Origin: an uncultured Bacilli bacterium
GTDB taxonomy: Bacteria; Bacillota_I; Bacilli_A; RF39; UBA660
DNA: 64,000 nucleotides
Direction of reading: 5' to 3'
NCBI GenBank assembly: GCA_934085585.1
Contig: CAKOHI010000005.1
Span: forward strand, 1-64,000
In this document: piece by piece, positions 15,607 through 24,009 of the stretch
How positions within the stretch are numbered: the first letter of the stretch is position 1
How the letters are laid out: each line of letters opens with the position of its first letter
Position numbers and translations under genes: made by a program
Notes under the pieces: model-generated
What the model was told of the DNA's origin: nothing
Databases searched by the model: none
What the model saw: only the letters and a program-made list of their open reading frames with translations

Positions 15607-17732
15607 TACATTTCCTCCTTAACTTCTATAACATTATGAATTTTTCTAATATTTTTCATAATGTTTTCTAATTCTTCTTTATCTTTAATTCTCAAATTTA
15701 TTTCATAGACGGTTTTATTATCAAATTCCTTTGTATTACAAGATCTAACAATAGACCCCATCTTACCCACTTCTGTAATAATATTTACAAGCAAATTAAA
15801 TCCAGCAGCAACATAAACATAGATATTTGTAAAATAATAATTACTTGCATCCATATTCCATGTTACATCTACTATTCTATCATTATCACTTGGAATATTA
15901 CTACATCCTTTTTTATGTACACTAATTCCTTGACCTTTAGTAATATATCCCACTATTTCATCACCCTTAATAGGCATACAACATTTAGCAATATTAACCA
16001 TGATATCTGAATTACCTTCCACTAAAATATCACTTTTATAATTAATTTTAGGAATAGATAATTTTCTTTCAAATAACGCATCATCTACTTCATGTCTATC
16101 TTCTTTAGTTAAGTTAATTATATAACCAGCTGTAAACCTTAAAGATCCAATACTTAAATATATTTCATCTAAATCTTTTACTTTTAAATCTTTAATTAAC
16201 TTTTCAATAGTATCCGGCGTTAACACATCATTGAAAGCCATTTTTCTCTTACGTAATTCAGCTTCTAAAATATTCTTACCTTTTAAGATATATTCTTCTT
16301 TATCTTGTTTACTAAAGAAAGCTTTAATTTTATTTTTAGCTTGATTTGTTTTAACAAAAGTTAACCAATCCTTATTTGGCGTACTACTATTATTAGTTTT
16401 TATATTAACAACATCATCATTTTTAAGTTCATATGAAAGCGGTACAATTTGATCATTTACAATAGCACCAATTGTTGTATCACCAACTCTAGAGTGAATT
16501 CGATAAGCAAAATCTATCGGCGTTGATCCCGCAGGTAACTCAACAACATCACCTTTCGGAGTATAAGTATAAATTAAATCGCTAAATATATCAGCATTAA
16601 CAGCATTCTCAAAATCAGCATCCGTATCATTATTACTTGCTTCAATAACATTTCTAAACATTTCTAGTTTTTGTTCCATAACATTTTGAATCTTTTTAGA
16701 ACCTTTTTCTTTATATGACCAATGACTTGCAATACCTTTTTCTGCTATTTCATCCATTTCATATGTTCTTACTTGAATTTCAAAAACATGTCCTTCAACC
16801 CCAAAAACCGTAGTATGTAATGATTGATACATATTTTCTTTTGGACTTGCAATATAATCTTTAAATCTTTTAGGCATAGGTCTAAATCTAGAATGTATTA
16901 AACCAATTACTTGATAACAATCAGATTCTTCATCAACAAATATCCTTAATGCTAAAATATCATATATCTTATTCCATTCTTTACCATTATTAAGTTTATT
17001 ATAAATACTATATACACTTTTAACTCTACCCTTTATTTCAAATTTAATACCAGCATTAGTTAAAATATCTATAATACTATCCTTCATTTCTTCTAGGCAA
17101 TCATTTAATTCATCGACGGTTTCATTTAATTTTTCTAGTATATCATTATAAACATCAGGTTTTAAATAATATAAAGATAAGTTTTCAAGTTCACTTTTAA
17201 TTGAATTAATACCAAGTCTATGTGCAATAGGCACTAAAACAGACATAGTTTCTTCCGCTTTTTGTTTTTGCTTTTGAGGATTAATAGCCCAGTTAGTTCT
17301 CATATTATGTAGTCTATCTGCAAGTTTAATATATAAAACTCTAACATCTTCAGCAAGACCAACTAATATTTTTCTTAAATAAATTACAGATGATTCATTA
17401 TTATCAGGTAATTCCAATTTATTAATTTTGGACACATTTAAAACAATTTTAGCTACTTCTTCTCCAAAACAACTAACTAAATCTTCATAAGTTTTATTTC
17501 CATTATTTATGACTTCATGCAAAAGAGATGCAATTATTGTTACATCATCAACATTTAAATCCATAAGAATTTTAGTAACTTCCAAAGGATGGGTAATAAA
17601 ATCATCCCCGGTTAATCTTGTCATCCCTTTATGTTCATTAAGAGCATATTCATATGCTTTTTTTATTGTTTCAAATCCTTCTCTTTTTTCTAGTTTCGGA
17701 ACTAACTCTGAAAAACTTATTGTATCTTGCAA
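15606..17732 (-). CDS. rel: Rel/SpoT-family (p)ppGpp synthetase with degenerate hydrolase site
   Basis: Stringent-response enzyme of 708 aa. Order: HD hydrolase domain, synthetase, TGS (YTYTPKGDVVELPAGSTPIDFAY), Cys-containing ZFD/CC region (AKCCMPIKGDEIVGY ... HKKGC) and C-terminal ACT. The synthetase looks intact: RVKSVYSIYNK, YDILALR, RFKDYIASPKENMYQSLHTT and FEIQVRT. The hydrolase motif is altered: the usual HDxxED reads HEVINN, and the later DGVTK region reads LNVSK. THPLEV and LADRLHNMRT remain. Hydrolysis is therefore predicted lost or weak. The start is the TTG at 17730-17732, 5 bases after GGAAGGTGG; an upstream in-frame TTG has no ribosome site. It is divergent from the flippase gene. 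Confidence 0.93.
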   Translation of the reverse strand: MQDTISFSELVPKLEKREGFETIKKAYEYALNEHKGMTRLTGDDFITHPLEVTKILMDLNVDDVTIIASLLHEVINNGNKTYEDLVSCFGEEVAKIVLNVSKINKLELPDNNESSVIYLRKILVGLAEDVRVLYIKLADRLHNMRTNWAINPQKQKQKAEETMSVLVPIAHRLGINSIKSELENLSLYYLKPDVYNDILEKLNETVDELNDCLEEMKDSIIDILTNAGIKFEIKGRVKSVYSIYNKLNNGKEWNKIYDILALRIFVDEESDCYQVIGLIHSRFRPMPKRFKDYIASPKENMYQSLHTTVFGVEGHVFEIQVRTYEMDEIAEKGIASHWSYKEKGSKKIQNVMEQKLEMFRNVIEASNNDTDADFENAVNADIFSDLIYTYTPKGDVVELPAGSTPIDFAYRIHSRVGDTTIGAIVNDQIVPLSYELKNDDVVNIKTNNSSTPNKDWLTFVKTNQAKNKIKAFFSKQDKEEYILKGKNILEAELRKRKMAFNDVLTPDTIEKLIKDLKVKDLDEIYLSIGSLRFTAGYIINLTKEDRHEVDDALFERKLSIPKINYKSDILVEGNSDIMVNIAKCCMPIKGDEIVGYITKGQGISVHKKGCSNIPSDNDRIVDVTWNMDASNYYFTNIYVYVAAGFNLLVNIITEVGKMGSIVRSCNTKEFDNKTVYEINLRIKDKEELENIMKNIRKIHNVIEVKEEM

Positions 17733-17804
17733 AATAACCACCTTCCGACATATATATTTATTATATAACAATTTTTAATTTAAATAAAGGAGAAATAATA
17801 CTAG

Positions 17805-19094
17805 ATGAAAAAAAACATATTTATAAAATCTACTTTAATTCTTATTTTCAGTGGCTTTCTAACTAAAATATTAGGTTTTATTATAAAAGTAATTTATACA
17901 CGTATCATTGGTGAATATGGTATTAGCTTATTTACTATTGCAACACCGACATATTCACTACTTTTAACTATAGCAACACTAGCCATACCAATTTCCATTT
18001 CAAAATTAGTATCAGAAAATAAGAATAGATCAATACGTATTCTTACATCTGCAGCATTTTTAATTCTTTCTATTAATTTCATCCTTATATTAATAATTCT
18101 ATTAACTAGAGATTTTATTGCTATAAATCTTTTAAAAGAACCTTTAGCATCTCCGATATTACTTGCTTTTGCTCTAACTTTACCATTCGTATCTATTTCA
18201 TCTGTATTAAAAGGATATTTTGCTGGTAAACAAAATATGCTTCCCCATGCTACAAGTAATATTATAGAACAAATAATACGACTAATAATTATTATTACTA
18301 TACTTCCATTATTAATGAAAAAATCAGTAATGCACGCTGTACTAGGATTAATTCTTTTAACAATACTTTCAGAAATATCTTCTATAATTGTATTTTTATA
18401 TTTCATTCCCAAACACATTAATTTTAAAACTAATTTACTTCCCAGTAAAAAACATACTAAAGATATCTTAAATATTTCTATACCAACGGTATCAAGTAGA
18501 ATTATCGGAAATATTGGATATTTTCTAGAACCAATAATCTTAACTAATTTACTTCTATTTTCAGGTTATCCTAATTCATACATACTACGAGAATATGGAG
18601 CCTACAATGCCTATTCTCTAGCACTTTTAACAATGCCCAGTTTTTTTATCGCCGCTATTTCCACATCACTTTTACCAGAGATAAGTAAGTTTAATGGAGA
18701 AAAAAACACAAGCATGGTAAAAAGAAGAATTCATCAAAGTATTTTATTTGCTTTAATAATTGGTATCTTTTTTTCATTTATAATATTTACATTCAGAGAC
18801 AAATTATTATTTGCTTTATATAATACTACGAACGGCTCTAATTATATCAAAATACTTGCACCCTTCTTTGTATTATTTTACCTTGAAGGAGTTCTTACAT
18901 CTTCTCTCCAAGCTCTTGGTTTTGCCAAAATTACCATGAATATAACTTTATGGGGAGTAGTTTTAAAACTAATTGTTATGGCAATTTTATCTTTATGTCA
19001 TATTGGAATTTATAGTCTTGTTATATCAGAAATTATAAATATTTTATTCGTAGTTCTATTAAACTTTAAGTACTTAAAAAAAACATTAGCTTAA
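17805..19094 (+). CDS. MurJ/SpoVB-type polysaccharide or lipid flippase
   Basis: A 429-residue membrane protein with about 12-14 hydrophobic helices and no soluble domain. The N-terminus (STLILIFSGFLTKILGFI, then IYTRIIGEYGISLF) and HATSNIIEQIIRLI match the SpoVB/MurJ branch of the MOP exporter superfamily. These proteins flip lipid-linked precursors such as lipid II, or act in spore-cortex synthesis. AAAGGAG lies 13 bases before the ATG. It is divergent from rel. Whether it is the housekeeping lipid II flippase or the sporulation paralog cannot be told from the sequence alone. Confidence 0.87.
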   Translation: MKKNIFIKSTLILIFSGFLTKILGFIIKVIYTRIIGEYGISLFTIATPTYSLLLTIATLAIPISISKLVSENKNRSIRILTSAAFLILSINFILILIILLTRDFIAINLLKEPLASPILLAFALTLPFVSISSVLKGYFAGKQNMLPHATSNIIEQIIRLIIIITILPLLMKKSVMHAVLGLILLTILSEISSIIVFLYFIPKHINFKTNLLPSKKHTKDILNISIPTVSSRIIGNIGYFLEPIILTNLLLFSGYPNSYILREYGAYNAYSLALLTMPSFFIAAISTSLLPEISKFNGEKNTSMVKRRIHQSILFALIIGIFFSFIIFTFRDKLLFALYNTTNGSNYIKILAPFFVLFYLEGVLTSSLQALGFAKITMNITLWGVVLKLIVMAILSLCHIGIYSLVISEIINILFVVLLNFKYLKKTLA

Positions 19095-20377
19095 TTTATG
19101 CGAATTGGATTATTCATAGTTCCACTTCCGAATTTATAGGTTACAAAAGACTCAAGATTGAAAGAGGGACGCATTGCATAATCATGTTTTACACCATTAG
19201 AACCCACAAATCCTTTAAGATTCACAAAAAACACAAAATTAGAAATCTCTGTACGTCTTGAAAGAGTGCATTCATGATCCCCCATATACATCCAATTATC
19301 ACCTGTTGCTATGCGATAATCTTTTATTTCATCACTATCATACCCAACTAATGCCCACGCACTTGGGCTTGCACTATAATAATAATCAGATACGTACATT
19401 AATCCTATTTTAGTGCTATATTCCGTTGCATTATCAGTACTATTTATTGCATTGGGATTTACTATTTCATTTTGATACGCTATTGATGGAATAACTGTTT
19501 CTATTTTAGCCTCTACATTTCCTCCAACTTTCCATATTGTTGTTGCAATTTTTTCTGCCCATATACTACCTATATTATTTATAAAATTAGTATTTAAGTT
19601 CGTTTTATTAAATAAACTTGTACTCCATGTATTTGAACCATATGGGTAGTTACTAATATCAGCATTATAATTCCAATAATAAGTATTTATTGTCGATAAA
19701 GTTCCTTTATAAAAGGTTTCATCTGGCGTCTTCTCACCACTATAATCACCATTTGTTCCAAGTAAATTACTATTTGCATAGTCATATTTTATTAATTTTA
19801 CTTTTCCACCTATTACTCCGACTATTCGATATAAATTATCTATTGGGCATGGATTTTCTGTTGAACCAAAGCACACAAAATTATTAACTTGTTCTGATGG
19901 ACCAGCATATCTGTATGAATTATCTCCCGCACCATTTGCAAGTGTTGAGTTATGAATATAAATATTGGAAATATCTGAACCTTGATTACCAAAGTCTATT
20001 ACGCAACTCGCTAAATTATCCCCATCGGTGCAATAATCTGCTATTGATGGAAACCAAACATCAAAATAAACATAACATTTATCCGAAACATTTCCACTCA
20101 TTATAACAGTTTTCTTTGTATCATCCCACGATAATTCTCCACCATTTTCGCAACCAGATCTCTCTTTATTAAATTTATATCCATCCGTTGGCCAACTACT
20201 TTGACTAACAGTTTTATAGTCACCTACTCCTTCAGTTTGTTCAAGCATCATTGATAACATATTTTTATTATTACTAGCATCATTTTCAAAATAAATATCT
20301 TCGTTTTTTGTATTTTTAAAAGATAAAGAAACTAACAATATAACACTCACAATAATAAATCCAACCACTTTTTTCAC
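19091..20377 (-). CDS. secreted modular protein with hypervariable-type C-terminal domain, 428 aa
   Basis: An N-terminal signal or anchor helix (VVGFIIVSVILLVSLSF) is followed by an extracellular region. From about residue 140 (SYRYAGPSEQVNNFVCFG) to the end, it is homologous to the C-terminal half of the 33-kb protein. The shared domain has YRIVGVIGGKVKLIKYDYAN, a W-rich middle, MRPSFNLES and a final G-S-G-T-x-x-x-P. It resembles DUF6273/C-type-lectin-like surface domains. A 27-residue stretch between SRR and RPSF is the same length in both proteins but differs at 22 positions. The start is the GTG at 20375-20377, 8 bases after GAGG. It is divergent from an Xre regulator that may control it. 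Ligand unknown. Confidence 0.8.
   Translation of the reverse strand: MKKVVGFIIVSVILLVSLSFKNTKNEDIYFENDASNNKNMLSMMLEQTEGVGDYKTVSQSSWPTDGYKFNKERSGCENGGELSWDDTKKTVIMSGNVSDKCYVYFDVWFPSIADYCTDGDNLASCVIDFGNQGSDISNIYIHNSTLANGAGDNSYRYAGPSEQVNNFVCFGSTENPCPIDNLYRIVGVIGGKVKLIKYDYANSNLLGTNGDYSGEKTPDETFYKGTLSTINTYYWNYNADISNYPYGSNTWSTSLFNKTNLNTNFINNIGSIWAEKIATTIWKVGGNVEAKIETVIPSIAYQNEIVNPNAINSTDNATEYSTKIGLMYVSDYYYSASPSAWALVGYDSDEIKDYRIATGDNWMYMGDHECTLSRRTEISNFVFFVNLKGFVGSNGVKHDYAMRPSFNLESFVTYKFGSGTMNNPIRIN
19156..19236 (-). other. hypervariable segment, low-GC version
   Basis: Approximate span of the 27 codons between SRR and RPSFNLES. Many codons have the form NNT (ATT, TCT, AAT, TTT, CAT, GAT, TAT). Unlike the matching segment near 33.2 kb, the base composition is as AT-rich as the surroundings. 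Confidence 0.6.
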
Positions 20378-20394
20378 TACTAACACCTCATTTA

Positions 20395-20466
20395 TTTATA
20401 CGTAATGTGCATACTATAAATAAATTATATACGCTTTACGTATATATGTCAATGCGTAAGACGTAT
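20395..20466. promoter_or_regulatory. candidate Xre operator region between divergent genes
   Basis: ATACG-CTTTA-CGTAT at 20429-20443 is a perfect palindrome with a 5-base centre. Related elements are close by: TACGTAATG near 20400 and GCGTAAGACGTATA near 20454-20467. These CG-containing repeats stand out in AT-rich DNA. They lie between the secreted-protein gene and the small Xre gene, a typical place for autoregulated operators. Confidence 0.55.
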
Positions 20467-20495
20467 ATTTTGTAAAATTAAATTGGTGATAAAGA

Positions 20496-20723
20496 ATGAA
20501 TATAGAACGCTTAAAAGAAATACGTGAAGATAAAGATTATAAACAAATGGAAATAGCAAAATACTTAAAAGTTACACAAGCTCAATACAGTAGATATGAA
20601 ATGGGAATAAACACTATTCCAATTGAAAAAATAGCCTTACTTGCTAAATTATATGACACAAGCATAGACTATTTAATGGGCTTAACTGATGAAAGAAAAC
20701 CATATCCAAGAAGAAAAATTTAA
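20496..20723 (+). CDS. small Xre/Cro-type helix-turn-helix regulator
   Basis: A 75-residue protein made almost entirely of an HTH_3 domain (residues 4-64: LKEIREDKDYKQMEIAKYLK, then TQAQYSRYEMG, then IALLAKLYDTSIDYLMGLTD). It has no sensor domain, only a basic end. GGTGATAAAGA precedes the ATG. It is divergent from the secreted modular protein, and its last 4 bases overlap the 3' end of the prepilin-peptidase gene on the other strand. Autorepression and control of the divergent gene are likely but inferred from layout. Confidence 0.92.
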   Translation: MNIERLKEIREDKDYKQMEIAKYLKVTQAQYSRYEMGINTIPIEKIALLAKLYDTSIDYLMGLTDERKPYPRRKI

Positions 20724-21475
20724 AAAACAAATAAGAAATTTAATAAATTATCAAACTTTTCTAATTGAAAGAAAACTATAAATAAAGCTCCGGCTAGAAA
20801 TGGTCCATATGGAAATTCATGCCTTTTTAAAAGTTTTACACTAGCAACAGCATAAGGAAGTGCTATAAACGTCGATAAAACTAAAGCTACAACACTAAAC
20901 TTAAAGCCAAGTATAAATCCCATTACAAAAGACAGTTTTATATCTCCGCCACCTAAAGAATCTTTTTTCAAAATTACAGAACCTATTTTTTCAATTAACA
21001 TCATTAATAAAAACATTGAAATCCCAGATATTAAACTATATAAAATATTATTAAAATCTAAATAAATTATTTTTAAAATTAATACAATTAAGAATGAAGC
21101 AACCAAAGGTGAATCAAGAATAATCATATATTTAAAATCACTAATAAATATTATAATCATTAAAGATAAGATTACCAAAGCTACAAAAAATTCATATCCA
21201 ATCGGAAAATAAAATGAGGCAAGTAAGAAAAGTAATCCTGTAATTAGTTCAACTACAAAGTGCAATGCACTTATTTTTTTTCCACAAAAACTACATTTAC
21301 CTCGTTGAAATATAAACGAGAACAAAGGTATCAAATTATACCATTTTAAAGTTTTCCCACAAGAATCACATTTGCTCCTAGATTTTATAACATCTTCTTG
21401 CTTTGGTAATCTAGTTCCTACTACTAGATAAAAGGAACCTAAAATAGTTCCTAAAATAAACCAAAATATCTTCAT
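20720..21475 (-). CDS. type IV prepilin peptidase (A24 family)
   Basis: Membrane aspartic protease that cleaves and N-methylates prepilins; ComC/PilD-like, 251 aa. The N-terminus has the usual G-x-x-x-G-S-F and R-L-P. A zinc-binding pair of CxxC motifs is at residues 36/39 and 61/64 (CDSC, CSFC). The two catalytic Asp are D113 (ISDFKYMII) and D178 in GGGD. Seven or eight membrane helices follow the normal spacing. AGGGGGA is 4 bases before the ATG. It lies 9 bases after the PilC-like gene, so the two form an operon. No pilin or ATPase gene lies beside them. Confidence 0.95.
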   Translation of the reverse strand: MKIFWFILGTILGSFYLVVGTRLPKQEDVIKSRSKCDSCGKTLKWYNLIPLFSFIFQRGKCSFCGKKISALHFVVELITGLLFLLASFYFPIGYEFFVALVILSLMIIIFISDFKYMIILDSPLVASFLIVLILKIIYLDFNNILYSLISGISMFLLMMLIEKIGSVILKKDSLGGGDIKLSFVMGFILGFKFSVVALVLSTFIALPYAVASVKLLKRHEFPYGPFLAGALFIVFFQLEKFDNLLNFLFVF

Positions 21476-21483
21476 AAATCCCC

Positions 21484-23055
21484 CTAACTATTTTGAATTT
21501 GTTCATACATTCCAAACATTGGCATTATAACTGCAATAATTATTCCCCCAACTACAACTGCTAAAAATGCAATCATAACAGGTTCCAAAAATGCTTTCAA
21601 ACTATTGACAATACTTTTATGTTGTCCTTGATAATATTCACTAACCTTTTGCATCATTTCAGCTAAATCTCCAGTTGACTCACCAGTAACAATCATATAA
21701 TATGCAACATCTGGTACTGCCCAATGATCTTTAAACGCCTCACTTATTTTTTCTCCCTTTACAATGTTTTGTATTGTTTTATAAAGTATTGCTTTATAAA
21801 TTTCATTATTAGTAATCTTACTTAATATATCCATACTATCCGTAATAAAAACATTATTTCTTAAAAGGGATGCAAATGTTTTTGAAAAAATTGTAAGCTC
21901 ATTATAAATGATAACATCCTTAATTACAGGTAAGTGCATTAAAAATATTTGCACAGATGCTCTGAACGCTTTAACATGTTTATATAATAATGATATAACA
22001 AAAACAGTTAAAACAATAATTAATAATCCAACATACCAATAATTCATTATAAATGTACTAACGTTTATAATAAATTTAGTTAATCCATTTATTTGTGTTC
22101 CCTGATCTTCATAAATTTGCACAAATTGTGGAACAACATACACCATAATAAATATTATAACTCCGACTGAGAAAACACTTACAATTGCTGGATATGTCAT
22201 AGCACTCTTCATTTGTTTTTTAGTCTCATCAATTTCAGTATAATACGCTGCCATATCATCTAATGTTTCTACTAAAGTACCACTAGCTTCAGCGGCCTTT
22301 ATCATATTAATTAAAAGAGGTGGAAACATATCTCCTTGTTTTTCTAACGCTGATGAAAAATTTTCCCCAAGAGTTAATTCATATGATATAGCTTTAAATG
22401 CTGTAACTCTAGCTTTATTTCCCTTCATTTGAGTGGTAAGTATTTTAATAGACTCATTTAATGTAAGTCCTGCTTTTATATATGTTGATAATTGAGTTAA
22501 CCAAAATATCAAATCTTTAGTTTTCATTTTTTTGCCTAAAAAAGACGAATCCTTATAAGCAAAATCAATAAATGGTGAAGTTTTTATAACATAAACATCA
22601 TAACCTTCATTAAGTAAATAAGCATTAATATCTAACTTGCTTAATCCATTCATCGTACCAGTTATTATTTTACCATTATTATCTCTAACTTTATAATAAT
22701 ATACATGAGGATCTCTACTTCTCGTTGCACCTGCAGTTTGCAAATCCGCAAGTAATGTCTTTTTTTCTTCTTCTAATTTTGCTAAAGTTTTTTGACTATA
22801 TTTATAAACTTTTTCTTTTTTTACTTTCCTTTTAGTTCTTTCATAAATTCTTTCTTCTTGTGTTGCAAAAGCTTGTTTTGTCGCTTGATATGTTTTATCT
22901 ACTCCATAACTGGCTCCCGTATATAAATTCATCCACATTTCAAATCCTACATATTTAAGCCCAATCCAAGCATACTTAAAAATATGTAAAAATATTATTA
23001 CAGGACTAAGTATTATACCCACTAGTTTATTAGAATTAGCACCTTCTGTAAACAT
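21484..23055 (-). CDS. type II secretion/type IV pilus inner-membrane protein F (PilC/ComGB-like)
   Basis: Polytopic platform protein of a type IV pilus-like machine. Two T2SSF repeats are visible (KTKDLIFWLTQLSTYIKAGL near 180, and the second near 390), each followed by long hydrophobic helices. The linker motif FPPLLINMIKAAEASGTL is typical of PilC. At 523 residues it is over 100 longer than usual: residues 1-110 are an extra hydrophobic, then charged, coiled-coil-like extension before the small N-terminal domain (GKIITGTMNGLSKLDINAYL). The start is the ATG at 23053-23055, 6 bases after GAAGGTG. It is co-transcribed with the prepilin peptidase. Confidence 0.93.
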   Translation of the reverse strand: MFTEGANSNKLVGIILSPVIIFLHIFKYAWIGLKYVGFEMWMNLYTGASYGVDKTYQATKQAFATQEERIYERTKRKVKKEKVYKYSQKTLAKLEEEKKTLLADLQTAGATRSRDPHVYYYKVRDNNGKIITGTMNGLSKLDINAYLLNEGYDVYVIKTSPFIDFAYKDSSFLGKKMKTKDLIFWLTQLSTYIKAGLTLNESIKILTTQMKGNKARVTAFKAISYELTLGENFSSALEKQGDMFPPLLINMIKAAEASGTLVETLDDMAAYYTEIDETKKQMKSAMTYPAIVSVFSVGVIIFIMVYVVPQFVQIYEDQGTQINGLTKFIINVSTFIMNYWYVGLLIIVLTVFVISLLYKHVKAFRASVQIFLMHLPVIKDVIIYNELTIFSKTFASLLRNNVFITDSMDILSKITNNEIYKAILYKTIQNIVKGEKISEAFKDHWAVPDVAYYMIVTGESTGDLAEMMQKVSEYYQGQHKSIVNSLKAFLEPVMIAFLAVVVGGIIIAVIMPMFGMYEQIQNS

Positions 23056-23153
23056 ATCTAACACCTTCTACTATAAAATAGTATACCATGTAACAGCAAA
23101 CATTACAATCAATTATTTAAGTTTTTTACATATAATTATATAGGTGATTATAT

Positions 23154-23426
23154 ATGTTTGGTCCAAATATAGCAAAAAGTGGATTAAGTTTAACTAAAGT
23201 TTTATCAGGAATCTCAAAAGGTCTTGGACTCATGAACCAAGCAATTCCCATATATAAAGAAATTAAACCCATGATAGGTAATGCCAAAAAACTAATGAGT
23301 CTTGCCAAAGAATTTAGTAATACCAGTCCCAAAACAATAGATGTAACTCCAAAAAAAGAAGTAGAAAAAACTACTCCTTTAAAAGATAAGACTATAAATA
23401 CTACTAATCCTGTCTTCTTTTTATAA
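23154..23426 (+). CDS. small YqfQ/VrrA-like protein, 90 aa
   Basis: A small glycine- and lysine-rich protein (MFGPNIAKSGLSL ... GLMNQAIPIYKEIKPMIGN ... KLMSLAKEF) with a Thr/Pro/Lys-rich end. AGGTGAT precedes the ATG. The central segment, where a proline turn is followed by a basic helix, resembles the C-terminal part of YqfQ/VrrA. In Bacillus subtilis yqfQ also lies near trmK, rpoD and dnaG, which supports the match. It is on the strand opposite trmK, and their 3' ends overlap by 23 bases. Function unknown in the family. Confidence 0.6.
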   Translation: MFGPNIAKSGLSLTKVLSGISKGLGLMNQAIPIYKEIKPMIGNAKKLMSLAKEFSNTSPKTIDVTPKKEVEKTTPLKDKTINTTNPVFFL

Positions 23427-24009
23427 TATTTATGAAGTTTAAATATTTTTGATTATCAGACTTCTTATATAATTCTTTATATTTTTTTAATAAATATTTT
23501 CGATATTCCAAATCATTACTTAAACCCACTAATAATTCATAACTATCTAAATTATCTAAACCATATTCATATTTAATTAAATTATAATAAATATTATTTT
23601 CTTTTACCACTATTTCTTTTACTATTTTATAATTAATACTTTGCATAAAACATCTTAAATCATATAAATCTTTATGACTAGATATAACAAGTTTATTAGG
23701 TAACTTTCTATTATCTAATATTTTTTTTATAGTATTTGTACCTACCCCAGAAATAACAGCAATATCCACATCTTCATATATATTTTTAAAGCCGTCACTT
23801 AAAACTAATTTTATATTTTCTTCTAAATTGTGTTTTATTAAATTATTTTTAGCATATTCTAAAGCATTTTTAGATATATCACTACCAATAACTCTTTTAG
23901 TAATATCTTTTTCATAAAGATAAATTGGTAAATAACAGTGATCAGTACCAATATCTAAAACAAGAGCATCTTTATCTATTAAAGATGCTAATCCTTCTAT
24001 TCTATTCAT
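23404..24009 (-). CDS. trmK: tRNA (adenine-22-N1)-methyltransferase
   Basis: Methylates N1 of A22 in the D-loop of tRNAs using S-adenosylmethionine. The class I motif is [15 protein letters not shown], characteristic of TrmK (DIGSDHAYLP). The second motif is [13 protein letters not shown], where the family usually has GMGG. At 201 aa it is slightly shorter than the usual 225-235. The ATG overlaps the rpoD stop by 4 bases (ATGA), giving a tight dnaG-rpoD-trmK operon as in Bacilli. Confidence 0.93.
   Translation of the reverse strand: MNRIEGLASLIDKDALVLDIGTDHCYLPIYLYEKDITKRVIGSDISKNALEYAKNNLIKHNLEENIKLVLSDGFKNIYEDVDIAVISGVGTNTIKKILDNRKLPNKLVISSHKDLYDLRCFMQSINYKIVKEIVVKENNIYYNLIKYEYGLDNLDSYELLVGLSNDLEYRKYLLKKYKELYKKSDNQKYLNFINIIKRRQD

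Noticed and set aside
17894..18418. A 174-residue open frame antisense to the flippase gene
   Set aside because: It lies wholly inside a clear membrane-protein gene, has no ribosome site and shows the mirrored hydrophobic codon pattern of that gene.
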